Below, piece after piece: positions 43,483-52,215 of a DNA stretch of 64,000 nt. Position numbers and translations under genes: made by a program. Positions within the stretch are counted from its first letter, which is position 1. Every line of letters begins with the position of its first letter. The DNA lies in assembly GCF_003991425.1 (NCBI RefSeq), contig NZ_CP034346.1:5881501-5945500 (forward strand), read 5' to 3'. Source of the stretch: Paenibacillus lutimineralis. GTDB taxonomy: Bacteria; Bacillota; Bacilli; Paenibacillales; Paenibacillaceae. The notes under the pieces were generated by a model, which saw nothing but the letters and a program-made list of their open reading frames with translations, was not told the DNA's origin and searched no databases.

Positions 43483-44604
43483 TTATTTCGATCCTCGTTC
43501 TTCGCCGACCTTCATGCGCAAGCGCGCCAGGAAGTTCAGTAGTGGCCGTTTGGTCTTGCCGATCAGGCCGATGACCTCCGCTCCAATTTGCAGGAAGAAG
43601 ACCATGACGCAGATGACTACAAAGGTAACCCAGTTGGCATTATACATAGCTGCCGAGGACTGGATCACCGCCAGCACTCCGAAGAAAGCGGCGATGCCGT
43701 AAATGATCAGCACCGTCTGACGGTGGCTGAATCCAAGCTCGCGTAAGCAATGATGCAGATGTCCTTTGTCCGGTGAGAAGATTGGCTTCTTCTGCATCCA
43801 GCGACGGATGATTGCAAACATTGTATCCGAGAGCGGTACACCGATCAGAATTATCGGCGTCAAGAACGATACGATTGCGACTTGCTTAAACCCAAGCAAT
43901 GACAACAAGGCTAGACAGAAGCCAAGGAATAGCGACCCCGAGTCACCCATGAATATCTTCGCCGGATGGAAATTGAAATGCAGGAAGCCAAGGATGCTTC
44001 CGAGCAACAGCAAGCTCATCAAACCAACGACCTCATTACCCATAATGAACGCCATTACAGCAATCGTCGCAATTGCAATACCGGAAACCCCGGCTGCCAG
44101 TCCATCCAGACCATCAATCAGGTTGATAGCATTGGTTACTCCAACAATCCATAGAATCGTGAACGGAATAGCAATCCAGCTCTCTACTGAAGCATAGGTG
44201 TGGAACGGAATATTCGCGAACTCCAACCGCACGTCAAACCCGAAGACGACGATACAGGCTGTCGCAATCTGCACGACAAATTTCAGTTTAGCCGGCAAGT
44301 CGAAGCGGTCGTCCAGTGCTCCAAGTAGAACTGTTATCGTACCGCCTACAAGAAATGCCTTAATAAAATTCATCTCACGTACTGAGAAAGATTCCGGAAC
44401 AAACCATACGATTATCAAAAAAGCTACTATAAAAGATAAATAAATGCCCAATCCACCGAGTCTCGGCATAATCTTAGTATGCACTTTACGTGCGTTAGGC
44501 ACGTCCACAGCGCCGACCTTAAAAGCGAACTTCTTAACGAGCGGCGTCAGAGCAAGCGCCAAACCAAGCGCGACGATAAACCCGATGGTATAGATCATCC
44601 ACAT
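43483..44604 (-). CDS. tagO: Undecaprenyl-phosphate N-acetylglucosaminyl 1-phosphate transferase TagO/WecA
   Basis: 373 residues, polytopic (about 10-11 membrane segments). Family motifs: KVHTKIMPRLGGLGIY, DDRFDLPAKLKF, NAINLIDGLDGLAAG, HFNFHPAKIFMGDSGSLFLG and the cytoplasmic His loop DKGHLHHCLRELG. It starts the lipid-linked synthesis of wall teichoic acid or secondary cell wall polymer by moving GlcNAc-1-P to undecaprenyl phosphate. Its own promoter with an internal palindrome lies at 44637-44665. In Paenibacillus alvei tagO, tagA and csaB act together in making the pyruvylated polymer that holds SLH domains. Confidence 0.93.
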   Translation of the reverse strand: MWMIYTIGFIVALGLALALTPLVKKFAFKVGAVDVPNARKVHTKIMPRLGGLGIYLSFIVAFLIIVWFVPESFSVREMNFIKAFLVGGTITVLLGALDDRFDLPAKLKFVVQIATACIVVFGFDVRLEFANIPFHTYASVESWIAIPFTILWIVGVTNAINLIDGLDGLAAGVSGIAIATIAVMAFIMGNEVVGLMSLLLLGSILGFLHFNFHPAKIFMGDSGSLFLGFCLALLSLLGFKQVAIVSFLTPIILIGVPLSDTMFAIIRRWMQKKPIFSPDKGHLHHCLRELGFSHRQTVLIIYGIAAFFGVLAVIQSSAAMYNANWVTFVVICVMVFFLQIGAEVIGLIGKTKRPLLNFLARLRMKVGEERGSK

Positions 44605-44636
44605 GTGTATTAACCCCCAATTGTTCTGCCGGAATG

Positions 44637-44665
44637 ATTATACTCCGTTTCAAATGAAACACCAA
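44637..44665 (-). promoter_or_regulatory. Promoter of tagO with palindrome in the spacer
   Basis: TTGGTG, 17 nt, TATAAT on the minus strand. The perfect palindrome GTTTCA-TT-TGAAAC (44647-44660) fills the spacer between -10 and -35, where a repressor would block polymerase. Confidence 0.65.
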
Positions 44666-44713
44666 CCCCGTATTTAAGCAATAATACGCTGTTTTCCGTA
44701 ATATTTCAATTAA

Positions 44714-45478
44714 TTATCGTATTTTGGTCAGGTTTTCTCCTTCGCGCATAACCCTTACGGTAAATTTCGGCAGCGCTAGCATTCTAGGCAACCGGGATGG
44801 TTGTCTTAGTAAACGGTATAACCATTCAAGCCGAAGCTTCTGGAATACAAGCGGAGCCCGCTTGGTCTTGCCGGATATGACATCGAAACTGCCCCCGACG
44901 CCCATCATAATGGGTACGCCTAGGGACTGCTTATATTTTGCGATCCAAGGCTCCTGTGTATCCGCACCTCTAGCAACAAATAACAGATGCGGCGCAGCTT
45001 CCTTAATCGCCTGGACAACTTCCTCATCTTGTTCTGGGCCAAAATATCCGTCCCGATGGCCTGCAATGATGAGGCCAGGATACTGCCGGGATAATCGCCC
45101 AGCCGTCTCTTCAATAACTTCTGGTGTTGAACCTAGCAAATAGACTCTCCATTGTTCCTTCACACCTTGCAATAGTAGCTCATGCATCAGATCGATGCCT
45201 GCCACTCGCTCCGCTACAGGATCGCCGCCTTTCTGCGCGGCCCAGACCACACCGCTTCCATCGGGTACGATCAATTCAGCAGCCTGCATCAACTGCTTGT
45301 ATTCCGGGCTCTCCAGAGCGGACATAATCATAATTGGATTCGCGGTAATAATCTGATGTGGTGTCCCGGAAGCGACCACCTGAGACAAGTACTCTACGGT
45401 GTCCTTCATTCCCCATTTACATACAGGAATCCCAAACACGGATACCGTCGGTACTGCTGTATCATGTGTTAACGTCAT
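44714..45478 (-). CDS. tagA: WecG/TagA/CpsF-family N-acetylmannosaminyltransferase
   Basis: 254 residues. The family motifs are HQIITANPIMIMSALESPEY near residue 41, IVPDGSGVVWAA, RVAGIDLMHEL, GVGGSFDVISGKTKRAP and RLEWLYRLLRQPSR. It adds ManNAc from UDP-ManNAc to lipid-linked GlcNAc in wall polymer synthesis. Start at 45478, 7 nt behind csaB, with AGGGGTGATC upstream; the longer frame starting at 45541 lies inside csaB. The gene order csaB-tagA-tagO supports production of the ManNAc-GlcNAc backbone that CsaB pyruvylates. Confidence 0.93.
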   Translation of the reverse strand: MTLTHDTAVPTVSVFGIPVCKWGMKDTVEYLSQVVASGTPHQIITANPIMIMSALESPEYKQLMQAAELIVPDGSGVVWAAQKGGDPVAERVAGIDLMHELLLQGVKEQWRVYLLGSTPEVIEETAGRLSRQYPGLIIAGHRDGYFGPEQDEEVVQAIKEAAPHLLFVARGADTQEPWIAKYKQSLGVPIMMGVGGSFDVISGKTKRAPLVFQKLRLEWLYRLLRQPSRLPRMLALPKFTVRVMREGENLTKIR

Positions 45479-45485
45479 TTTCGGA

Positions 45486-46670
45486 TCACCCCTTGCTCCG
45501 TAGAAATTGTGCGATGTTCTGCGCTGGCAATCGTGCCGCATCCTTCATCGTGTTGATCTTCGCTGAATGTGCTCTGCGCCAAACTTCACCTTCGGTGAGC
45601 AGGCGCTCGGCCTGCGCGGCAACAATCTGCGGATCGAGCTCATTCGTCGTGCCGACCGGAACGCTGCCGACACGGCCGAGGAAATGATCGATCTTCGGAT
45701 CATACGAGATGCCGAGCAGCGGAACTTCCCGCGAGGCCGCGTAGATCAAGCTGTGCAGCCGCATGCCTATCAGCAGGCTGCACTGGCTGACTTCCCGGAG
45801 CATATCCTGCGGATGCTCCGTCTCCGCCGCAATACTCACGGTGCTGCCGCTGTCTGCCACATTTCCCATCTGCTCCATGACGAAGCGCGAGGCTTCGTCA
45901 TCGCCTGGGGAATGAAACGGCAGAAAGCGGATATGCACCGGCTTGCGGCGGCTCAGCGAAGCCAGGCCTTCGGCCAGCTTCGCCAGTTCGGTCCGCGCTT
46001 CTGTCCAGAAGCGGACCGACACCCCCACCACCGGCAGCCCGGCTGCATTGGCGCCGGCGCCGGTGGTGGCAGCGGACTCGCCCGCTTGCGAGTCCAGCTG
46101 CGAATCTGCTGAAGTTGCCACCCCATCTTCCGGCAGCTTCAGCCCCATCACCGGATCGGGGACAACCTCGATGTCCCCGCCCGGAATACCCATGCTGCGC
46201 AGCAGCTCCGCCGACTCCGCATCCCGCACCGAGATATAATCGCAGCGCCGAAATACAGACGCTATAAACGGGCGGAATAGCTTGCGATTTACGGGGCCGA
46301 CGCCCTGTGCGTATACAAAAGTTGGCTTCCCGAGCCATTGCGCCAGCTTGATCACGCCGAGATAGTACGGGATCGATTTGAGTCCCGTTGCATCCTGCAG
46401 CAGGCTGCCCCCGCCGCTGATCAAGCCGTCGCTGTTCTTAATAGCGTTCCTTACTTCCGCAAATTTCATCCGATGTACAGCTTTTACTCCATAGGTACGG
46501 CTCGTCCATTCGGGATCGATCGACAACACCACCGGATCAATCTGAATCCCGGATGCCCGGCCTTCCTCTTCCAGCGCTGTAAGAATTGCTTGCAGCACTG
46601 CTTCATCCCCACTGTTGCGAAAGCCGTAATATCCCGATAGAACTATGGTTTGAGGAGACGCGGCGACCAT
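45486..46670 (-). CDS. csaB: Polysaccharide pyruvyl transferase CsaB
   Basis: 394 residues. N-terminal GYYGFRNSGDEAVLQAIL, SGGGSLLQDATG and VYAQGVGP, and C-terminal MRLHSLIYAASREVPLLGISYD are typical of CsaB. It adds 4,6-linked pyruvate ketals to ManNAc of the cell wall polymer, the ligand of SLH domains. The start overlaps the DUF5693 gene by 28 nt with AAAGGTG inside that gene as ribosome binding site. A middle stretch (residues about 180-215) is Ala/Gly/Ser-rich and its DNA strikingly GC-rich. Three SLH proteins that depend on it are encoded 4-20 kb downstream. Confidence 0.94.
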   Translation of the reverse strand: MVAASPQTIVLSGYYGFRNSGDEAVLQAILTALEEEGRASGIQIDPVVLSIDPEWTSRTYGVKAVHRMKFAEVRNAIKNSDGLISGGGSLLQDATGLKSIPYYLGVIKLAQWLGKPTFVYAQGVGPVNRKLFRPFIASVFRRCDYISVRDAESAELLRSMGIPGGDIEVVPDPVMGLKLPEDGVATSADSQLDSQAGESAATTGAGANAAGLPVVGVSVRFWTEARTELAKLAEGLASLSRRKPVHIRFLPFHSPGDDEASRFVMEQMGNVADSGSTVSIAAETEHPQDMLREVSQCSLLIGMRLHSLIYAASREVPLLGISYDPKIDHFLGRVGSVPVGTTNELDPQIVAAQAERLLTEGEVWRRAHSAKINTMKDAARLPAQNIAQFLRSKG

Positions 46671-48661
46671 TTATCCCAGCACCTTTCGATAATATGCCAA
46701 ATTACAATCGCGATTAAGCCAACGATCAATCCCAATCCCAGACCAAGCAAGCCGCGAATCAGCGACAGAACCGCCGGGGTATGGATATGAGCGAAGGTAT
46801 CTACCATAGACAACTGTCCCATAACTGCGATAACCATCGCATAGAGCGCCCAACGGTAACGGAACGCAGCGAAGATACCTACCAGGAACAGTGGATGCGC
46901 AAGCAGGAATTCCTTATTCCTTGGTCTTACGCCAAATGTATTCTCGAGCACAGATCTAAATGTGGCTTCACCAGGCAGTAGCGAGCCGGCGTTCCCTGTC
47001 CGAGACAGATAATACAGACCAACCGCACCCAGAACCGCAGCTACAACTACCCACAGGAGCGTAATCCGCATCTTCAGCCAACGGTTTAGTTCCTTCCAAA
47101 CGGATTCGCCTTGGTACAGGAAGACATAAATAGCAATCAGCAGAATGGGTCCCAAGTGTAACAGGCTTACGCCGCGGAACTGATTCAGCACGAGACTATA
47201 CGTAATATTGTTAAGCAATGCGATTACAAAAGGAACGGCCGACAGTGAGATTACAGCTGTCTTCACATACAGAACGAGTGTATGCACCAATCTTTTGCTA
47301 TTTGGAAGCGTCGTCTTGGCATCACTGACTTCATTTACTTTGCGTATGGCCAGCACTACCGCAATTGTCGGCGCACTAATCGCCACGAATAACGCAAGAG
47401 CTTGTTCCATTAAAGTTGGTTTAAGCACATATAGCCCTGCGGAACCGATTAACCCGAGAACAAATACTGCTAAGGTAATAGGCGCAATGAAGTACGAGAT
47501 GAGCCATGCGATCATCGCCACGCCGCCAAGTACGACTAACGCCTTCAAATATTTTTGCCAGGAAGCATCATACACGTGGAAGGCCTCTGCCTGACCCAGC
47601 TCGAAGCCATTATCCTGGATACGCTGGATCGCATTTCCCGGTTCCTGCAGCGAATGGACCAGATTGTCAATCGGATTCGTAATTGCTGCTTTCCCGGCAT
47701 CCTTAGCTGGAGAAGCATTCAAGTAAATCATCCGAATATTACGGTCCTTCGTCGCCAGAGCGAACCGATCAGCCAAGGTCTCCGTATCCTGAGTTGCTTC
47801 TGCATCAGCGAGCGGATGAAGACGAACCACATTATAATCCGTCAGATATGCCAGTTTGTTGAAGCCTTTTTGTGGAGCCTTCAAATTCTCAATCGCGGCG
47901 GTGCCGATATTATATTTGTTCAGCAGATCGGCAAAGCCCTGTAAACTATTCATTTCCTCATTGTCCTGGAACCCTTTGACGGCTTCACCCTCGAACAGAA
48001 TGCGATTCACACCATGATCTGCAAAATATTTGAGTTCTTCATCCATCGCCGCTTGATCATAAGGGATATTGTCAGACAACCGCGGCAATATAATAAAGCC
48101 TTTATCTTGTAGCATAGAGAACGCCATTTTATCAATCGGCATCGGCTTCAGCAGCGCTTCATCTGGAGACATCTCCACGACCAGACCTGGACGCCCCTCA
48201 TATTCCCAAGGCAGTACTGAAACGCCTAATCCGCTAAAAGCTCCTTCAATCACAGGACGAAGCTGCTTCTCGCTGTCATCAGTCGTAAATGCAATATAAG
48301 TAAAGTTGCTGTTCGGGGTCACCAATGACTTATTGAACTTGGCGATATCAGCCTCACTAAAGACCATAATCCGTCTTGTCTTCTGATATTCATCAAGCGA
48401 GCCCTCGAACATAGCCATCGTTGTAACTCCGGCTTCCTTCAATCGATCCAATTGTTCATTCATATAGGCCGCCGGATTAGCTTGATAATTCGATATCTCG
48501 ACCAATCCGCGATAATTGAATACAATTTCCACTTTATTTGCCGAGGACTCCGTCTCCACCCGTTGATAAATTACAGGTATAGAGGCGACAATCCCCACTA
48601 TCACCAAAATCCATAGCCATTTGCGGGAAGCTTGATTCCACCGCTGCCAACTTTGTACCAC
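46643..48661 (-). CDS. DUF5693 family polytopic membrane protein
   Basis: 672 residues. One N-terminal membrane segment (WLWILVIVGIVASIPVIYQ), a large outside domain of about 350 residues with LDRLKEAGVTTMAMFEGSL and GVNRILFEGEAVKGF, then about 8-9 membrane segments at the C terminus. This is the DUF5693 layout found upstream of csaB in Paenibacillus and relatives. GTG start with GAGGAGG. The 28-nt overlap with csaB implies coordinated synthesis. It could act in polymer export or assembly; the actual function is unknown. Confidence 0.82.
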   Translation of the reverse strand: MVQSWQRWNQASRKWLWILVIVGIVASIPVIYQRVETESSANKVEIVFNYRGLVEISNYQANPAAYMNEQLDRLKEAGVTTMAMFEGSLDEYQKTRRIMVFSEADIAKFNKSLVTPNSNFTYIAFTTDDSEKQLRPVIEGAFSGLGVSVLPWEYEGRPGLVVEMSPDEALLKPMPIDKMAFSMLQDKGFIILPRLSDNIPYDQAAMDEELKYFADHGVNRILFEGEAVKGFQDNEEMNSLQGFADLLNKYNIGTAAIENLKAPQKGFNKLAYLTDYNVVRLHPLADAEATQDTETLADRFALATKDRNIRMIYLNASPAKDAGKAAITNPIDNLVHSLQEPGNAIQRIQDNGFELGQAEAFHVYDASWQKYLKALVVLGGVAMIAWLISYFIAPITLAVFVLGLIGSAGLYVLKPTLMEQALALFVAISAPTIAVVLAIRKVNEVSDAKTTLPNSKRLVHTLVLYVKTAVISLSAVPFVIALLNNITYSLVLNQFRGVSLLHLGPILLIAIYVFLYQGESVWKELNRWLKMRITLLWVVVAAVLGAVGLYYLSRTGNAGSLLPGEATFRSVLENTFGVRPRNKEFLLAHPLFLVGIFAAFRYRWALYAMVIAVMGQLSMVDTFAHIHTPAVLSLIRGLLGLGLGLIVGLIAIVIWHIIERCWDKWSPRLLKP

Positions 48662-48812
48662 AAAGCTACCTCCTCAACTTAAGAAAAAATACAAATACTA
48701 CTTCATCCCTCTTCGTTATCGTCTTATTGCTTACCCATCCTATTATCTTACAATCTAACCGCACTAATAATCAAAACTGGAATATTTTTTAAAATGTCGG
48801 TGAATGCACGCG

Positions 48813-49257
48813 CATAGCTGTAAAAGTGCAGTTTTCTATCAAGCCTTCCCTCGCGAAAAAACTGTACTTTTACAGGAATCTCCTGCTCATGAAGTGTAAA
48901 CTTGATAAACTGCAGGAATTCCCCATCTTTAGGATGCCTTATTATGCCTGTCCAGATTTATACGTCCTGCAGGCACAGACGATAACAACTTCATCTCTAA
49001 CATCAAGACTACTAAGTTCTTGCTTCCGAGTCAAAATTCTTAAATGGTCCGTCTAATCATTAAGGAAAATGTAGGAATTCTGGCAAGCACAATCCAATAA
49101 TACTTCAATTTTATCGCTAAATCTTATCAAATTGTCACTTTTTGAGCAGTAGTCGACACAAGCGTTCCCGTAATTGCTTCCTGAAATGCAAAAAGTACAG
49201 CTAAAACGCGGCTCATACATTCTAACGTAATATAACTGCAGAAAGTACACTTAGATG
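48813..49257. repeat. Gap 48662-49451 with scattered palindromic units related to the four-unit repeats
   Basis: Units of the same general kind (TAGCTGTA/GTGCAGTT, ACTGTACTTTTACAG, AACTGCAGAAAGTACACTT) lie at 48813-48837, 48855-48879, 48892-48920, 49181-49206 and 49229-49257. The spacing (about 40 and 48 nt) differs from copies A-D, so this is a related or decayed form. I see no gene in this 790-nt gap. Confidence 0.45.
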
Positions 49258-49353
49258 TAAATTTCCCGTGAAATTACAGGGATAAGCTATTTCTAAGGAC
49301 TCCTTGCCATTCGGATTTCTGAGCTACTGCGGTCTGTTTTGCCTTATACACAG

Positions 49354-49387
49354 CATTTAAGTCGACTTGATCAAGTCGACTTAAATG
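49354..49387. repeat. Perfect 34-bp palindrome behind pgcA
   Basis: CATTTAAGTCGACTTGA is followed directly by its exact reverse complement. Each half contains the smaller palindrome AAGTCGACTT, and GATC lies at the centre. No T tract follows on either strand, so it is not a simple intrinsic terminator. It could be a double operator or a cruciform site. Confidence 0.9.
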
Positions 49388-49451
49388 TACGGCTTATTCA
49401 TTTCAAACAGGCAATGCGTCTTCCAGTAATATTGCGAAAAGAGCTGATGCT

Positions 49452-51170
49452 TTAAGCGTCTATACGCGCTAATACTTCCTCTTCCAGACGTTTCAATCTA
49501 GCCTTAGCATCCTCGTTGGACTCGCCACAAACGGCGAAATAGCATTTAATTTTCGGCTCCGTTCCGGATGGACGCAGGCAGAACCAGGAACCATCCGCGA
49601 GCATGAATTTCAATACATTTTCCTTCGGAAGGCCATCCAATCCAAGCGAGTAGTCAAGCACTTCCTTCACCTCAGAGCCAGCGATTTGCTGCGGCGGGTT
49701 GCTACGGAAGTCTTCCATCAGTGCGCCAATCTTGGCCACACCGTCTTTGCCCTTCAATGTACGAGAAGCGAGCGACTCGCGATAATATCCAAACTGAGCA
49801 TATAGCTCCTCCAACACATCAATCAGTGTCTTGCCTTGACGCTTATAATAAGCGGCCGCTTCACAGATCAGGCTTGCGGCCACAATAGCATCCTTATCGC
49901 GGGCATAGTTGCCGGCCAGGTAACCATAGCTCTCTTCATATCCGAATAGATAAGTATGCTCACCAGTCTCATCGAACTGGTTCATTTTCTCGCCGATATA
50001 TTTGAACCCGGTCAGGGTATTAAATACCGTAGCACCGTAGTGACGAGCAATGGTCGCACCCATCTCACTCGTTACGATCGTCTTCACCACTGCACCATTC
50101 TCAGGGAATTTACCTGCTTCCTTCAATTGACCCAGCACGTAGTGAACCAGGATCACACCCGATTGATTCCCAGTCAAAATCTCATATTCCCCGTTCGTCG
50201 CTCTAACGACCGCTCCCATACGGTCAGCATCCGGGTCCGTTCCAATCAGAATGTCCGCTCCGACCTGCTTGCCAAGCTCAATCGCCATCGTGAACGCCTC
50301 GCGCTCCTCGGGGTTTGGAGATTTAACCGTGCTGAAATTACCATCCGGCAACTCTTGCTCCTTCACGATATGAACCTGAGTGAAGCCGATCTTATCCAAC
50401 ACACGGCGCACCGGAAGATTCCCTGTACCATGGAGAGGAGTGAATACGACGACCAGATCCTTGGCCGTACCAGCAGCCATCAGCTCACGATTCACACTGG
50501 TTGCCGCCACCGTCTCAGCAAAGGCTTCGTCTTCCGCCTCACCGAGCCAGACGAGCATTCCTTGCTGCTCAGCCTCTTCACGGCTCAGGCGCTTGATCCC
50601 GCCGAATGAAGTAACCTCACGAATATTGGCGATGACCTGCTCCGCTTCATGTGGCACCAATTGCCCTCCAAAGGCATTATAAACTTTATATCCATTATAT
50701 TCAGGCGGATTATGGCTCGCTGTTACGACAATCCCACCGGTTGCCGCTAATTCACGCACGGTGTAAGATAGCTGCGGCGTTGGACGCAGCGACGGGAACA
50801 GCTTGGCTACGATTCCATTGCCGGCGAGTACCTGCGCAGCCTCCAGAGCGAACTCCGGCGAGAAATGACGGCAATCATGAGCGATAACGACAGAAGGCTT
50901 CCCTTCCTGTCCGCCATGGGATTGCAAAATATACTCAGCAAAGCCTTGTGTCGCTCGAGCCACCGTATAACGATTCATCCGGTTGCTGCCTGCACCGATA
51001 ACACCGCGCAATCCACCTGTACCAAATTCAAGATCACGATAGAAGCGGTCTTCCAGCTCCACCGGATTATTCTCAAGCTGCTTAAGCTCCTGCTTCGTCG
51101 CTTCATCAATGGCAGGATCCTGGAGCCAACCGTCCAGTCTTTCTCTTACATTCGTGCTAAGTTCGGCCAT
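49452..51170 (-). CDS. pgcA: Phosphoglucomutase/phosphomannomutase (PgcA type)
   Basis: 572 residues. Catalytic phosphoserine loop VVTASHNPPEYNGYK near residue 145, metal-binding GTDPDADRMG near residue 305, sugar-binding GYEESYG near residue 400 and phosphate-binding RPSGTEPKIK near residue 535. Interconverts glucose 6-phosphate and glucose 1-phosphate, feeding UDP-glucose for wall polymers and exopolysaccharide. A good AGGAGG precedes the ATG. It follows fabZ after about 130 nt on the same strand. Confidence 0.95.
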   Translation of the reverse strand: MAELSTNVRERLDGWLQDPAIDEATKQELKQLENNPVELEDRFYRDLEFGTGGLRGVIGAGSNRMNRYTVARATQGFAEYILQSHGGQEGKPSVVIAHDCRHFSPEFALEAAQVLAGNGIVAKLFPSLRPTPQLSYTVRELAATGGIVVTASHNPPEYNGYKVYNAFGGQLVPHEAEQVIANIREVTSFGGIKRLSREEAEQQGMLVWLGEAEDEAFAETVAATSVNRELMAAGTAKDLVVVFTPLHGTGNLPVRRVLDKIGFTQVHIVKEQELPDGNFSTVKSPNPEEREAFTMAIELGKQVGADILIGTDPDADRMGAVVRATNGEYEILTGNQSGVILVHYVLGQLKEAGKFPENGAVVKTIVTSEMGATIARHYGATVFNTLTGFKYIGEKMNQFDETGEHTYLFGYEESYGYLAGNYARDKDAIVAASLICEAAAYYKRQGKTLIDVLEELYAQFGYYRESLASRTLKGKDGVAKIGALMEDFRSNPPQQIAGSEVKEVLDYSLGLDGLPKENVLKFMLADGSWFCLRPSGTEPKIKCYFAVCGESNEDAKARLKRLEEEVLARIDA

Positions 51171-51298
51171 GATTACAAACTCCTCCTAACTATTTCTACG
51201 TCCATCCCCCAAATTTAATGGATAGACAGGTCTCCAACTACTAACCAATCTATGAGCTGTGAGAGGAAGCCATTCGTCGGCATCCTAAAACTCCACAT

Positions 51299-51721
51299 TT
51301 ATGACAAGGCAAACATAATTACGCCTTCAGCGACGACCTTGTCGTCCACCTTGGCAACGGCTTTGCCTTTACCGATGGAGCCCTTCAAGCGGATAATCTC
51401 TACTTCGAGACGCAGCGTATCGCCCGGCACAACTTGGCCGCGGAAGCGGAACTCATCGAGTCCAGCTAGAAAGCCAATTTTGCCTCGATTACTCTCTAAG
51501 TTCAAGATAGCTACAGCACCTACCTGAGCCAATGCTTCAGTAATTAACACCCCCGGCATCACCGGATACTCTGGAAAGTGACCCGTAAAGAACGGTTCGT
51601 TCACAGTAACATTCTTGATTCCGACGGCCCGCTTGCCTTCCTCCAGTTCTACAATACGATCCACCAGTAGGAACGGAGGGCGGTGCGGTATGATCTCTTG
51701 AATCTGCTTTATATCCAGCAT
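51299..51721 (-). CDS. fabZ: 3-hydroxyacyl-ACP dehydratase FabZ
   Basis: 140 residues, the normal length. [14 protein letters not shown] at the N terminus and the active-site segment [20 protein letters not shown] near residues 47-66, which holds the His and Glu. Dehydrates 3-hydroxyacyl-ACP in fatty acid elongation. AAAGGGG lies upstream of the ATG. The leader upstream contains the structured element at 51767-51934. The position near flhOP/mbl is usual in Paenibacillus as far as I recall. Confidence 0.96.
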   Translation of the reverse strand: MLDIKQIQEIIPHRPPFLLVDRIVELEEGKRAVGIKNVTVNEPFFTGHFPEYPVMPGVLITEALAQVGAVAILNLESNRGKIGFLAGLDEFRFRGQVVPGDTLRLEVEIIRLKGSIGKGKAVAKVDDKVVAEGVIMFALS

Positions 51722-51766
51722 ATGTAAATCCCCTTTCTTAAATTAAATTACTTTTACTTTGTGTGA

Positions 51767-51934
51767 GTTGAAAAAGTTCGGTTTTCAGCACCGAGAAGGT
51801 TGGATGAAGCTAGGGCATGAGGAGCGCAGCGTACGTAGTGTGTACGTGAGCACCGGAAGGCCCGGCTGAATTCAAGATTCGATGCCGAGTTAGCTTCATG
51901 ATTCGCTTCGTGATCAAAAGAGGACTTTTTGAAC
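51767..51934 (-). ncRNA. Structured RNA/repeat element in the fabZ upstream region
   Basis: About 168 nt closed by a 12-pair terminal stem (51767-51779 with 51922-51934, one mismatch). Inside are a 9-pair perfect stem (ATGAAGCTA 51804-51812 with TAGCTTCAT 51891-51899) and hairpins CGGT/ACCG (51779-51793), CGTAC/GTACG (51830-51846) and CCGG/CCGG (51853-51865). On the minus strand a possible promoter (GTGACC, 15 nt, TATACT; 51945-51971) would start RNA a few nt before the element, so it could be a fabZ leader or a separate RNA. I have an impression of similar blocks elsewhere in Paenibacillus. Orientation is inferred. Confidence 0.55.
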
Positions 51935-52013
51935 TACCTCTCTTAGTATAAAAAAGGCTAAAGTCGGTCACACTTTAATTATCCTTCGCCGCTGCAGAAG
52001 CGAGGGTTGAGAT

Positions 52014-52061
52014 AAGGGGCTAATCCGGTACAGCTAGCGCTGTATAGGATTTAGCCCTTTC
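52014..52061. other. Extended hairpin in the epuA-fabZ gap
   Basis: AAGGGGCTAATCC pairs with GGATTTAGCCCTTT (one bulged T), and inside TACAGC pairs with GCTGTA around TAGC. No clear T tract on the minus strand, a weak one on the plus strand. It stands beside the structured element at 51767. The gap 51722-52215 holds no gene. Confidence 0.6.
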
Positions 52062-52118
52062 ATTTTCGGCTGAAAAGTCAAGCGCTTAGTCCCCCATCAT
52101 TATACATTCTACCTACGC

Positions 52119-52147
52119 AAAAAGAAAACTCCCGTATTCGGGAGTTC
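52119..52147 (-). terminator. Rho-independent terminator of the mbl-flhO-flhP-epuA operon
   Basis: AACTCCCG, AATA, CGGGAGTT, then TTC and a T run on the minus strand; about 70 nt behind epuA. Confidence 0.85.
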
Positions 52148-52215
52148 TCCAACCATTATTCTCATCCAGACAAGCGACTCTAAAACTCAACATCTAGATG
52201 CACCTATCGCTCCCG

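Noticed and set aside
48826..49250. Small frames on both strands in the gap upstream of the csaB operon
   Set aside because: No ribosome binding sites or family features; the region consists of palindromic units.
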